In this document: positions 17,464 through 27,740 of the stretch, piece after piece
Layout: each line of letters starts with the position of its first letter
Numbering within the stretch: position 1 is the stretch's first letter
NCBI RefSeq assembly: GCF_001570585.1
Contig: NZ_BBXF01000005.1
Coordinates: 434,001-498,000, forward strand
DNA length: 64,000 nucleotides
From: Herbidospora daliensis
Lineage (GTDB): Bacteria; Actinomycetota; Actinomycetes; Streptosporangiales; Streptosporangiaceae
Direction of reading: 5' to 3'
The notes under the pieces: generated by a model
What the model saw: only the letters and a program-made list of their open reading frames with translations
What the model was told of the DNA's origin: nothing
Databases searched by the model: none
Position numbers and translations under genes: made by a program

Positions 17464-18003
17464 TCAGCTGATGTTGAAGCGCTGGTTCCAGCCGCCGGTG
17501 CACTGCCAGACCTGCAGCTTCGTCCCCGCGCGGTAGCTCGCGCCGACGGCGTCCAGGCAGAGGTTGCCCTGCAGGTTGACGAGCTTGACCCACGGGTCCC
17601 CGGTCACCTGGGGCCGAGCGACCCACCGCTGGTTCCTGCCGCCGCTGCAGCGCCATTGCTGAACCCGGGTGCCGTTCCCGATCGACCCGTCGATCGCCAT
17701 GTCCAGGCACCTGTTGGAGCCGTAGTTGCGCAGCTCGTAGATGCCGGCGAAGTCCGAGGTGGTGTCGGTCCGGACGATCGCCCAGTACTGCGTGTCCCCT
17801 CCAGTCAGCGGCCACAACTCGGGCCGCACCCCGTCTCCCTGGAACGGGACCGGGAGATCGATCACCAGCCGGTTCTCCATGCCGGGCGCCCTCATAACGC
17901 TCACGTACACCCCCCGGAGGTCGGCTGAGGCGGGCCCGATCGGCAGCCCCGCGAACAGCGTGAGCCCCGCCACCGCCACCGTGAGGATCTTCTTGATGCG
18001 CAT
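17464..18003 (-). CDS. Secreted ricin-type beta-trefoil lectin
   Basis: A 179-residue secreted protein with signal peptide (about 1-27, ending A-S-A). The mature part is a RICIN/beta-trefoil domain, shown by repeated Q-x-W motifs (V-Q-Q-W-R-C ... N-Q-R-W and L-Q-V-W-Q-C ... N-Q-R-F) and paired cysteines such as N-R-C-L-D and N-L-C-L-D. A carbohydrate-binding role outside the cell is expected; there is no catalytic domain. GAAGGAG six bases upstream fixes the start at 18003 although the open frame extends further. Confidence 0.88.
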   Translation of the reverse strand: MRIKKILTVAVAGLTLFAGLPIGPASADLRGVYVSVMRAPGMENRLVIDLPVPFQGDGVRPELWPLTGGDTQYWAIVRTDTTSDFAGIYELRNYGSNRCLDMAIDGSIGNGTRVQQWRCSGGRNQRWVARPQVTGDPWVKLVNLQGNLCLDAVGASYRAGTKLQVWQCTGGWNQRFNIS

Positions 18004-18307
18004 TCGTTCTCCTTCGGCTGTGCTGTCCCATGTCGGGCGCCAAGCATGCGAAAGAGCGGTATAGGCCTGGTATAGCCGCAGATGGCGCAAGCCTGGCAGG
18101 GCGGCCTGGGGCCAGTGCACGCCCGAGGCCGCGGGTCGCCCCGGTGGTGATCCATGTCTGTGTCGCCATGGCCGGGACGTCAGGACTTCGAGCGCGCACT
18201 GAAGGCGGTCTAGGTGGATCGGCCTGGAGCTGAGGTTCTCGGAGTCGCACGCCGCGGTTCCGAGACCATGGGACAGCCTGCGCCGCAGGCACTCCATAGG
18301 CCGGTGA
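18004..18307. other. Intergenic gap between lectin and alcohol dehydrogenase operon
   Basis: This contains the lectin promoter region and the 3' end of the ADH operon. A short hairpin GCCTGC/GCAGGC (18276-18290) lies about 18 bases past the operon stop and may help termination. No gene is supported. Confidence 0.5.
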
Positions 18308-19543
18308 CTACCGCTGCTCCGGAGTCAGCACGCGCCGGCTCCGATCCCCCGTCCACGCCGCTTCGAGGATCGCCGTCAAGCTGGCCGTATCGGTCGGCCC
18401 AGGATGGTTCTGGATCAACCGGGTCACCCCGCTCGCCATCTCCGCGAACCGTGGCAGGTCTCCACGATCCACCCCGATGTCCGCCAGCGTCCGGGGAATG
18501 CCGATGTCGGCGAGCAGCTTGTCCAGCCACGTCAGGAACACGTCCGCCGCTTCGGCGTCCGTGGCGTCGGTCACGTCAAGCCCGCACACCCCGGCCAGGA
18601 TGGCCAGCCGGTCGTCGATGGCGTCCCTGGCCGCGTCCAGCGCGTAGGGAAGAAGCAGGCCGACGCCCAATCCATGGGGCGTGTGGGTGGCGGCGCCGAT
18701 CGGGTACTGGAGGGCGTGCGGCGCCCCGTTGCCCGCGTGGGAGAAGGCGATTCCGGCCAGCATCGAGCCGTACGACATGTCCGCGCGCGCGGTCTTGTCG
18801 CTGCCGTTCCTGACCACGTGGGGCAGGCTGCGGGCGATGCGTTCCGCGGCCTGGAGGGCGTAGTGGTCGGTGATCGGGTTGCGGCCGAGGAAGACCTGTT
18901 CGACCGGGTCGCGGGGGCCGTGGGGGCGGGGGCGGGCGGTGTAGCTCTCGACCGCGTGGCAGAACGCGTCGATGCCGGAGTAGGCGGTGACGGTCGCGGG
19001 GCAGCTGTAGGTGAGTTCGGGGTCGACGATGGCGAAGTCGGGCACGATGTGGACGCTGGAGACGCCCACCTTCAGCGCCCGGTCGGGGTCGGTCAGCACC
19101 GAGACGGGGGTGAGCTCCGAACCGGTGCCCGACGTCGTCGGGACCGCGACCAGGGGGATCGTCGGGCCGGGGACCTTCGCCTCGCCGTAGTAGTCGCGCG
19201 GGGTGCCGCCGTGGCGGCGGATGACGCCGACGATCTTGGCGAGGTCGATCACGGTGCCGCCGCCGATGGCGAGGATGACGTCGGCGTCCACCTCCGCGGC
19301 GACCGAGACGGCCAGGGCGACGTCGGAAAGCGGCACGTCCGGCGTCGCGTCGGCGAACACCCCGACGACCTCGACCTTCTCCCGCACGGCGGCCACGATC
19401 CCGGCCACGCCCGGCTGGCCCAGCAGGACGCGGTCGGTCACGACCAGGACGCGCGAGCCGCACTCGGCCACCACGCGCGGGATGTTCTGCGCGACGCCTT
19501 CGCCCACGATCAGCTGGCGTGGTCCGCGGACGGTCTCAAGCAT
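18308..19543 (-). CDS. Iron-containing (group III) alcohol dehydrogenase
   Basis: A 411-residue NAD(P)-dependent enzyme oxidising an alcohol to an aldehyde or ketone. The dinucleotide region carries A-I-G-G-G-T-V-I-D, the substrate region V-P-T-T-S-G-T-G-S-E, and the metal ligands sit in G-I-D-A-F-C-H-A-V-E-S, H-A-G-N-G-A-P-H and T-P-H-G-L-G-V-G. It is the last gene of the minus-strand operon, 42 bases after the aldehyde dehydrogenase gene. Placed behind a polyol/sugar-type ABC transporter, it probably performs the first oxidation of the imported compound. Confidence 0.92.
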   Translation of the reverse strand: MLETVRGPRQLIVGEGVAQNIPRVVAECGSRVLVVTDRVLLGQPGVAGIVAAVREKVEVVGVFADATPDVPLSDVALAVSVAAEVDADVILAIGGGTVIDLAKIVGVIRRHGGTPRDYYGEAKVPGPTIPLVAVPTTSGTGSELTPVSVLTDPDRALKVGVSSVHIVPDFAIVDPELTYSCPATVTAYSGIDAFCHAVESYTARPRPHGPRDPVEQVFLGRNPITDHYALQAAERIARSLPHVVRNGSDKTARADMSYGSMLAGIAFSHAGNGAPHALQYPIGAATHTPHGLGVGLLLPYALDAARDAIDDRLAILAGVCGLDVTDATDAEAADVFLTWLDKLLADIGIPRTLADIGVDRGDLPRFAEMASGVTRLIQNHPGPTDTASLTAILEAAWTGDRSRRVLTPEQR

Positions 19544-19585
19544 GTCAGGGCCTCTCTGGAACGTCGGCGGTGATGTGGAGGACGG

Positions 19586-21046
19586 TCACGGGAGGTCGAT
19601 GGCCGCGTAGGTGACGTCGAGGTACTCGAGGATGCCCTCGTGCGAGCCCTCCTTGCCGATGCCCGACTGCTTCACGCCTCCGAACGGAGCAGACGGGTCG
19701 GAGATGAGGCCGCGGTTGACGCCGACCATGCCGGTCTCCAGGCCCTCGGCGTACCGGAGCGCGCGCTGGAGGTCGCGGGTGAAGACGTAGCCGACCAGGC
19801 CGTGCTCGGTGTCGTTGGCCTTCGCGAGCACCTCGTCGTCGGAGGTGAACGAGATGATCGGCGCCACCGGGCCGAAGATCTCCTCCTCCAGCATCCGGGC
19901 GTCCTCCGGCACGTCGACGAGCACGGTGGGGGGGTAGAAGTGACCCGGCCCCTCCGGGCGCTGCCCGCCGACCACGACCCGGGCGCCCCGCTCGACCGCG
20001 TCGGCGACGAGTTCGTCGATCTTGGCGACCGAGGGCTCGTCGATCAGCGCGCCGACGTCCACGCCGTCGTCGAGGCCGTGGCCGACCGAGAGCGCGGCCA
20101 TCCGCGCGGCGAAGCGGGCGGTGAACTCCTCGCGGACCGGCTCCTCGACGTAGATGCGGTTGGCGGCGATGCAGGACTCCCCGATGTTGCGCATCTTGGC
20201 CACCATGGCGCCGTCGACCGCGACGTCCAGGTCGGCGTCGGCGCACACGATCAGGGCCGCGTTGCCGCCCAGTTCCATGGAGGTGCGCAGCACGTTGTCG
20301 GCCGCCTGCCGCAGCAGCACGCGCCCGACCTCGGTGGAGCCGGTGAAGGAGAGCTTGCGGGTCCGGCGGTCGGCCAGCAGCGCCGAGACCACCTGGCCGG
20401 AGCGTTTGGTCGTCACGACGTTGACGACGCCCGGGGGAACGCCGACCTCTTCCATGATGCGGGCCAGGAACAACATGGTGAGGGGCGTCTGGGCGGCCGG
20501 CTTGGTGATCGTCGTGCAGCCCGCCGCCAGCGCGGGGGCGATCTTGCGGGCGCCCATGGCCAGCGGGAAGTTCCACGGCGTCACGAAGACGCACGGCCCG
20601 ACCGGCTTCGGCACGGTGAGGATGCGGTATCCGCCGCGGGGAGCGGTGTTGTAGCGCCCCTCGACGCGCACCGCCTCCTCGGCGAACCAGCGGAAGAACT
20701 CGGCGCCGTAGCCCACCTCCGCGCGGGCCTCGGCGAGCGGCTTGCCCATCTCCAGGGTGATCAGCCGGGCGACCTCCTCGGAGCGCTCGGTCAGCGCCCG
20801 GTACGTCGCCATCAGCAGGTCCGACCGTTCGCGCGGCGGCGTCGCCGCCCAGTCGGCCATCGCCTTGCTCGCCGCGTCCAGGGCGGCGAGGCCGTCCTCG
20901 ACGCTCGCGTCCGCCACCTCGGCGATGGTCTTGCCGGTGGCCGGGTCTTCGACGGGGAAGGTGGCTCCGCTGGAGGCGTCGCGCCAGGCGTCGCCGATCC
21001 GGAGCCGCCGGTGTTCGGGGGCCAAAACGTTCATGGGGTCGTTCAT
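19586..21046 (-). CDS. NAD(P)-dependent succinate-semialdehyde-type aldehyde dehydrogenase
   Basis: A 486-residue ALDH family enzyme. The cofactor and catalytic blocks are present: T-P-W-N-F-P-L-A, F-T-G-S-T-E-V-G, M-E-L-G-G-N-A (general base Glu) and N-I-G-E-S-C-I-A-A-N-R (catalytic Cys). Overall it is closest to the GabD/SSADH subgroup, but the true substrate should be the aldehyde made by the neighbouring iron ADH. GGAGG at eight bases supports the start at 21046. It is in the operon with the ABC transporter, 77 bases after the second ATPase gene. Confidence 0.9.
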   Translation of the reverse strand: MNDPMNVLAPEHRRLRIGDAWRDASSGATFPVEDPATGKTIAEVADASVEDGLAALDAASKAMADWAATPPRERSDLLMATYRALTERSEEVARLITLEMGKPLAEARAEVGYGAEFFRWFAEEAVRVEGRYNTAPRGGYRILTVPKPVGPCVFVTPWNFPLAMGARKIAPALAAGCTTITKPAAQTPLTMLFLARIMEEVGVPPGVVNVVTTKRSGQVVSALLADRRTRKLSFTGSTEVGRVLLRQAADNVLRTSMELGGNAALIVCADADLDVAVDGAMVAKMRNIGESCIAANRIYVEEPVREEFTARFAARMAALSVGHGLDDGVDVGALIDEPSVAKIDELVADAVERGARVVVGGQRPEGPGHFYPPTVLVDVPEDARMLEEEIFGPVAPIISFTSDDEVLAKANDTEHGLVGYVFTRDLQRALRYAEGLETGMVGVNRGLISDPSAPFGGVKQSGIGKEGSHEGILEYLDVTYAAIDLP

Positions 21047-21123
21047 GGGGTCGCCTCCGGCGAAGTTCTCGGTGATGACAGGTCGAGGCGGCCGGGCGGG
21101 GCGACGTCGCCGCCCCCGCCCGG

Positions 21124-22199
21124 CTACCTGCCGGCTTCGGACAGCGCCAGCCCGGTGCCCGCATCGAACAGGTGCGCCCGGTCCAGGTCGACCGTGACCT
21201 GCAGCCGCTCGCCCGGCGTGCCGGTGACGGTGGGCCGGGCCTTGACCTTGATGATCTCCGTCCCCACTTGGACGTCGACCAGCGTCCGGTCGCCGAGCGG
21301 CTCCAGGCCGTACAGCTCACCCGACAACGACGCGTCGCCGCGCCGCTCGACGGACAGGTCCTCCGACCGCAGGCCCAGCAGCAGCGGACGGCCGTCCTCG
21401 GCGGTGGCCCAGCGGGGGCGCGGCAGCGTCCAGCCGTCCTTGCCGACCAGGCGGTCGCCCTCCGCGTGGCAGGCGAGCAGGCTGATGGACGGGCTCCCGA
21501 CGAAGCCGGCGACCCACTTGTTGGCCGGCCGCTCGTACACCTCGGTCGGCGTGCCGACCTGCTGCACCTTCCCCTCCTTGATGACCGCGACCTGGTCGGC
21601 CATCGACAGGGCCTCGACCTGGTCGTTGGTCACGTAGATGAAGGTGCCGCCGAGGCTGCGGTGGATGCGGGTGAGCTCGGTCCGCATCTCGACGCGGAGC
21701 TTGAGGTCGAGGTTGGTCAGCGGCTCGTCCATGAGGAACGCGCGCGGGTTGCGGACCAGCGCCCGCGCCAGGGCGACGCGCTGCATCTCACCGCCGGACA
21801 TCTGCGCGGGACGGCGCTGGAGCAGGCGCTCGATGTGCAGCAGGTTCGACATCTTCTCGACGGCGGCGGCGATCTCGCTCGACGAGCGGCGGCGGGCCCG
21901 CAGCGGCGAGGCGATGTTCTCGTACGCCGTCAGCCGAGGGTAGAGCGCGTAACTCTGGAAGACCATGGCCAGGTCGCGCGCGGCCGGGGGGTCGGCGGTC
22001 GCGTCCTTGCCGTCGAGGTGCACCGATCCGGCGTCGAGCTTCTCCAGGCCGGCGATGGCCCGCAGGGTCGTCGTCTTGCCCGCGCCGGAGGGCCCGAGCA
22101 CCACGAAGAACGAGCCGTCCGGCACGTCCAGCGTCACCCCGTCGAGGGCCTGGACCTTGCCGAAGGACTTGCTCAGCCCCTGCACTGACACGGTTCCCA

Positions 22200-22200
<1 letters not shown>
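21124..22200 (-). CDS. ABC transporter ATP-binding protein with altered H-loop
   Basis: A 358-residue MalK/UgpC-type ATPase. Walker A is G-P-S-G-A-G-K-T-T, the Q-loop M-V-F-Q-S-Y-A-L-Y-P, signature M-S-G-G-E-M-Q-R, Walker B F-L-M-D-E-P-L-T-N-L-D, and a C-terminal OB-like regulatory domain is present. The switch histidine is replaced: the motif reads Y-V-T-N-D-Q-V-E-A with Asn192. The second ATPase (22,200-23,267) keeps the His, so the pair probably forms an asymmetric heterodimer with one weakened site. Its ATG overlaps the upstream stop by one base. Confidence 0.92.
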
Positions 22201-23266
<1,066 letters not shown>

Positions 23267-23267
<1 letters not shown>

Positions 23268-24178
23268 CAGCGTCGCACCGCCCCGAGGGTCACGCCGGCG
23301 ACGAGGTGCTTGCGCACCAGGTAGGAGAAGACGAGCACCGGCAGGGCGAACACGATGGAGGCGGCGGCCACCAGGCCCCAGTCCACGGTGGTTCCGCCGA
23401 TGAGGCCCGCGATGGCGGGTGGCGCCGTCCGCACGGCGTCGCTGGAGGTGAGGAAGATGGCGAACACGAACTCGTTCCACGAGAAGATGAGGGCGAAGAC
23501 CGCCGTCGCGGCGATGCCGGGCAGGAGCAGCGGAAGGGTGAACTTCCAGAACGCCTGCAGGCGGGTGTAGCCGTCGAGCATGGCGGCGTCCTCGTATTCC
23601 GCGGGCACCTCGTCGACGAAGCCCTTCATCATCCAGATCGTGAACGGGACGTTGAAGGCGGTGTAGATGAGGATCAGGCCGAGCTTGGTGTCGAACAGGC
23701 CGACCTGGCGGTACATGAGGAAGATCGGGATCACGACCACGACGGGCGGCATGAACCGGGTCGACAGGATGAAGAACAGCTGGTCCTTCTTGGCCTTCAC
23801 CGAGAAGCGCGAGTAGGCCCAGGCCGCCGGCACGCCCAGCACGGTGGCCAGCACCGTGGAGACCCCGGCGACGATGACGGAGTTCAGGAACGAGCCCGAC
23901 AGGGTCGAGGGGCCGCCGCCGGAGGCGACGAACACGTCCTTGAAGTGGTCCAGGGTGATCGTGAAGTCGAAGAACTTGGCCGGGATCGCGTAGACGTCCC
24001 GGTTCTCCTTGATGGACGTCTCGATCATCCACAACACCGGGAAGAGCATCACGGCGGCCAGCACGGCCAGGACCGCGACCTCGATCGCGACGCGGCCCCG
24101 GCCGCGACGGCGGCGCCCGGGGGGCCGTTGGTCCGGGGCAGGACCTGCTGACACGGCCTCGTTGACAGAGACGGCCAT
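23267..24178 (-). CDS. Carbohydrate/polyol ABC transporter permease (MalG/UgpE type)
   Basis: A 303-residue inner-membrane protein with six predicted helices. The cytoplasmic coupling loop is E-Y-E-D-A-A-M-L-D-G-Y-T-R-L-Q-A-F, the EAA motif of CUT1 permeases. The start at 24178 overlaps the upstream permease stop. It pairs with the product of 24,178-25,125 to form the channel. Confidence 0.92.
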
Positions 24179-25125
24179 CAGTCCTCCTTGAGCTTGTTCA
24201 GGTAGCGCATGTAGAGCTGCGCGAGGACGATGACGATGAGGACCATGAGGATCCCGTACGCCGAGGCGGTCCCGGTGTTGAAGCCCAGGAACGCGACCTT
24301 GTAGACGTGGAACGACAACGTCTCGGTGGAGACCCCCGGACCTCCGCTGGTGAGGATGTAGACCAGGTCGAACAGCCGGAAGGCCTCGATGGCCCTGAAC
24401 AGCACCGCGATGAGGAGCAGCGGCCACACCAGCGGGAGGGTGATGGTGCGGAAGCGGAACCACTCCGACGCCCGGTCGATCGAGGCGGCCTCGTACAGGT
24501 ACTTGGGCACCGCGGTGAGGCCGGCGAGCGCGATGAGCATGATGAACGGCGTCCACTGCCAGGTGTCGACGACGATCAGGGAGATCAGCGCCGTGTTCTG
24601 CTTGGTCAGCCACTCCACCTGGCCCAGGCCGAGCGAGCCGAGCATGCTGTTGATCACGCCGAACTGCGCGTCGAGCATGAACCGCCAGAACAGCCCGACC
24701 ACGACCGGCGAGAGCATCATCGGGACCAGGAAGAGCGTGGTGAGCACGCCCCGCCCGCGCACCCGCCGCGAGATCAGGTAGGCGATGGAGAAGCCCAGCA
24801 CGGTCTGCAGGGTGACCGCGCCGACCACGTACAGCAGCGTCGTGAAGGCCCTCATGTGGACCTGCGCCGACGTCAGGATGGCGGTGAAGTTCTCGAACCA
24901 GACGAACGTGGCCGGCCCGCCGCGGGTGGCCGAGTAGTCGGTGAACGACAGGTACAGCGCCCACAGCAGCGGAAACACCGACATCGCGAGCAGCAGCAGC
25001 AATGCGGGCGAGATGAAGGCCACCGTGAGCCAGCGATCGCTCAGGTGGCGGGACCGCCCCGGTGCGGGCGGCGTCGAGGACGCCTCCCGCACCGGGTGGT
25101 CCGTCAGAGAGACGGGGTCACTCAC
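24178..25125 (-). CDS. Carbohydrate/polyol ABC transporter permease (MalF/UgpA type)
   Basis: A 315-residue membrane protein with six helices and an EAA-type loop (Y-L-Y-E-A-A-S-I-D-R-A-S-E-W). It starts at GTG 25125, overlapping the binding-protein stop by GTGA. It belongs to the same CUT1 family as MalF/UgpA; substrate specificity cannot be read from the permease. Confidence 0.92.
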   Translation of the reverse strand: MSDPVSLTDHPVREASSTPPAPGRSRHLSDRWLTVAFISPALLLLLAMSVFPLLWALYLSFTDYSATRGGPATFVWFENFTAILTSAQVHMRAFTTLLYVVGAVTLQTVLGFSIAYLISRRVRGRGVLTTLFLVPMMLSPVVVGLFWRFMLDAQFGVINSMLGSLGLGQVEWLTKQNTALISLIVVDTWQWTPFIMLIALAGLTAVPKYLYEAASIDRASEWFRFRTITLPLVWPLLLIAVLFRAIEAFRLFDLVYILTSGGPGVSTETLSFHVYKVAFLGFNTGTASAYGILMVLIVIVLAQLYMRYLNKLKED

Positions 25126-26519
25126 AGTCCGCCGCCGCCCTTTTTGCCGGCGGAGTCGAGCACGGCCTGCTGTTCCTTGGCGATGTCGTTCAGCGCCGTC
25201 TTCGGGTCCTTGGCGCCGTTGAGGGCCGCGTTCACGTTGGTGTTCTCGATGTCGATGAGACGCGCGTACTCAGGCACGTTCCACATGTCCCGCATCCGCG
25301 AGACCGAGTCGGCGTACACCTTGTTGAACGGCCCGGCGTTGAGGAACTCCGGCGACTGCAGGGCGTCGGTGCGCGCCGGCACGCCGCCGGCCGCGGCCCA
25401 CTTCTTCTGGACGTCGGCCTGCTCGAACCACTTCATGAAGTTCAGCGCCTCGGCCTGCTTCTCCGGGGAGGAGTAGGCGGACACGTGCATGCCCATGCCG
25501 CCGAGCGGCACCAGGTCGGTCTTCTGCTTCGGCAGGGTGGCGAAGCCGAGCTTGCCGAGGATCTCCTCGCGCGTCTTGCCGAGCGTCGACTGCTCGGGGT
25601 CGAGCAGGCCGCCGCTCGCGGCGATCCAGTTGAACGCGATGCACGCCTTGCCCTGGGCGACGGCCGCGTTCACCTCGTCGATGAACCAGTTGCCGGAGCC
25701 CGCGGCGGTCAGCGGCTTCATCTTGTTGACCAGGACGTCCATCGCCTCCTGGCCGGCGGCGTCGTTGATGACGCCCTCGATCTTGCGCGACTTGGAGTCC
25801 CAGAGGTTGCCGCCGTAGACGCCGTTGACCGTGTTGTAGGTGACGGCCGCGGCGTCGGAGCCGTTGGCCTGGTGGAAGGCCAGGCCGCTGACGCCGGGGT
25901 TCTCGGTCTGGCACTTCTGGGCGGCCGCGATCATCTCGTCCCAGGTCGCCGGCGGCGTCTCGCCGATCAGGTCCTTGCGGTAGATCATCGTCCAGGTGTC
26001 GCCGAGCAGCGGCAGCCCGTAGAGGCTGGCGTTCTCGTCGCGCTGGCCGGTCTCGGCCTGGGGGAACTGGCCGTAGGCCGCCAGGAGGTAGGGGTTGTAG
26101 GCGTCGACCTCGATGTTCTTCTTGACGAAGTCGGTGATGTCGAGGATGTTGCCGTTGGTCACGGCCTCACCGATGTGCTGCGAGTCGAGGATGGGGATGT
26201 CGAAGTCGGTCTTGCGCGCCGCGAACTGGGTGAACATCGCGTCGTGCCAGTTGGCGTTCGGCACCACGTTGACCTTGATGGTCACGTTCGACCGCTGCTT
26301 GGTGTACTCGGCGTTCGCGAAGGCCTCCAGGGCCTTGGCGGGGGGCCAGTCGAACCAGATGAAGCTGAGGGTCAACGGGTCGTTGGTGAGCGCGGGGATG
26401 TCGGCCGGCGCCTTGGGCGCGCTCGCGTTCGTGCCCTCGTCCCCGCCGCAGGCCACCACCGTCGTGGCCACCAACATGACCGCCGTCGCCAGCAGTCCTA
26501 TTCGCTTGGGATACCGCAT
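25122..26519 (-). CDS. Extracellular solute-binding lipoprotein of the ABC transporter
   Basis: A 465-residue family 1 binding lipoprotein with lipobox V-V-A-C-G. It captures the substrate outside the membrane and delivers it to the permeases. Typical blocks include the N-terminal F-I-W-F-D-W-P-P, Y-G-L-P-L-L-G-D-T-W-T-M-I-Y-R-K-D and V-P-A-R near the C terminus. It is the first gene of the seven-gene operon and is divergent from the GntR regulator. A family 1 binding protein combined with alcohol and aldehyde dehydrogenases points to a polyol or alcohol rather than a hexose polymer, but this is inference. Confidence 0.92.
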   Translation of the reverse strand: MRYPKRIGLLATAVMLVATTVVACGGDEGTNASAPKAPADIPALTNDPLTLSFIWFDWPPAKALEAFANAEYTKQRSNVTIKVNVVPNANWHDAMFTQFAARKTDFDIPILDSQHIGEAVTNGNILDITDFVKKNIEVDAYNPYLLAAYGQFPQAETGQRDENASLYGLPLLGDTWTMIYRKDLIGETPPATWDEMIAAAQKCQTENPGVSGLAFHQANGSDAAAVTYNTVNGVYGGNLWDSKSRKIEGVINDAAGQEAMDVLVNKMKPLTAAGSGNWFIDEVNAAVAQGKACIAFNWIAASGGLLDPEQSTLGKTREEILGKLGFATLPKQKTDLVPLGGMGMHVSAYSSPEKQAEALNFMKWFEQADVQKKWAAAGGVPARTDALQSPEFLNAGPFNKVYADSVSRMRDMWNVPEYARLIDIENTNVNAALNGAKDPKTALNDIAKEQQAVLDSAGKKGGGGL

Positions 26520-26909
26520 CTTCTTGCCTGCTTTCTGGGGGGTGGGGACCTCTAGAGCCTTGCTGCATGCGTCGCCGAGCAGTGGCTGGGTGGTTCTGGC
26601 GTGTGGCCGGCTGCCGCAGGGGCTGACCCGCAGACCGGCGTCACGAGTACGCCGCGACGTGTTGGGGCTGGGAGCAGTCGGGACGTCCTCCGGTTCCCGG
26701 GTGGCAGGGCAGCCAGGAGGATGTCGAGCATGCTCATGGGAGCTCCAACTGATCGAGCAGAGCGATGGCGGGCTGTTCCGCATTTGGGTGAAGGATGGGT
26801 GGCATCCATCACCTTTCCTATACGATCCGAGGTGGGCGTCAGCATCCCTCAGCGTGGCGACCGATGTCAACAGGTTCCCGAAGGCGCAAGGAAAGGACCT
26901 CACGTCACG
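26520..26909. promoter_or_regulatory. Divergent control region of transporter operon and GntR gene
   Basis: About 390 bases without a gene between the binding-protein ATG and the GntR ATG. The reverse complement of 26,817-26,830 matches, at 11 of 14 positions, the sequence at 27,687-27,700 that overlaps a strong palindrome, giving a shared core CGGATCG-n-AT-n-GG. A small inverted repeat GGATG/CATCC lies at 26,792-26,806. These are candidate GntR sites. Confidence 0.45.
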
Positions 26910-27653
26910 ATGGACGACGAAGTGATGATCGCGCGGCGCCATGGGGCCATGACCGGCGGAAAGCCGCCGGGAAGATCGCGCGGCAGGCTCGCCGACGAGG
27001 TGTACGACACGCTGCTCGGCCAGCTGATGTCGCTGCGGATCGAACCCGGTTCCCGGGTCACGATCGACGTCCTGGCCCGGGAGCTGGGGGTTTCGCAGAC
27101 GCCGATCCGAGACGCCCTGAACCGCATGGAGGCCGAGGGGCTGGTGGTGCGGGTGCCCCACGCCGGCTACCGCATCCCGCCGCAGATCACCCGGCACCGG
27201 TTCGAGGACATGCTCGAACTGCGGCTGCTCCTGGAACCGGCGGCGGCGCGCCGGGCCGCCGAGCGCGCCACCTCCGAACAGGTGGCCGGGCTGCGGCGGA
27301 TGCTGGAGGAGATGGCGGAGCTGGAAGGGGGTGACGGGCCCATGGCCTACGGCGCCTTCGGGCTGCGTGACGCCGCCTTCCACGATCTGGTCGCCCTGAG
27401 CGCGGAGAACCAGGTCATCCGCGAGGCCCTCGCGCGCCTGCACACGCACGTGCACCTGTTCCGGCTGCTGCACGACACGCAGGTCACCCACCTGGCCATG
27501 GCCGAGCACGAGGACGTGCTGGCCGCCATCGCCGCGCGCGACCCCGACGCCGCCGCCTACGCCATGCGCCGGCACATCCTGCGGTCGGGCGAGCGGTTCC
27601 GCCGGTTGTTCGACGAGGCTGACGGCTCGCAAGGAATGGCGGCAAAGGCTTGA
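26910..27653 (+). CDS. GntR/FadR-type regulator with FCD domain
   Basis: A 247-residue regulator. The winged helix-turn-helix (about 28-90) reads L-A-R-E-L-G-V-S-Q-T-P-I-R-D-A-L-N-R-M-E. The FCD effector domain has the metal-ligand pattern D and H in R-D-A-A-F-H-D-L, H in A-E-H-E-D-V and H in M-R-R-H-I, so a metal plus a carboxylate ligand is expected. ATG at 26910 is preceded by AGGAAAGGA. It lies divergent from the transporter operon and upstream of the DJ-1/hydrolase pair and probably controls both. Confidence 0.88.
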   Translation: MDDEVMIARRHGAMTGGKPPGRSRGRLADEVYDTLLGQLMSLRIEPGSRVTIDVLARELGVSQTPIRDALNRMEAEGLVVRVPHAGYRIPPQITRHRFEDMLELRLLLEPAAARRAAERATSEQVAGLRRMLEEMAELEGGDGPMAYGAFGLRDAAFHDLVALSAENQVIREALARLHTHVHLFRLLHDTQVTHLAMAEHEDVLAAIAARDPDAAAYAMRRHILRSGERFRRLFDEADGSQGMAAKA

Positions 27654-27687
27654 CGGGCGGGCCGGGTCGAGGAATGCTAACTCAACC

Positions 27688-27708
27688 GGATCGGATTGGA
27701 TCCGATCC
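27688..27708. promoter_or_regulatory. 8-5-8 perfect palindrome, probable GntR operator
   Basis: GGATCGGA (27688-27695) and TCCGATCC (27701-27708) are perfect inverted repeats around a 5-base spacer, 33 bases before the DJ-1 start codon. Its left half with flanking bases is echoed in the divergent region near 26,820. Confidence 0.65.
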
Positions 27709-27740
27709 ACCTCACCCGTCCCAGATGCGAGGAGAAGTAG

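Noticed and set aside
25122-27710. An 862-codon frame extending the binding protein far upstream
   Set aside because: The lipoprotein signal starts at 26519; the extension crosses the divergent control region and runs antisense to GntR.
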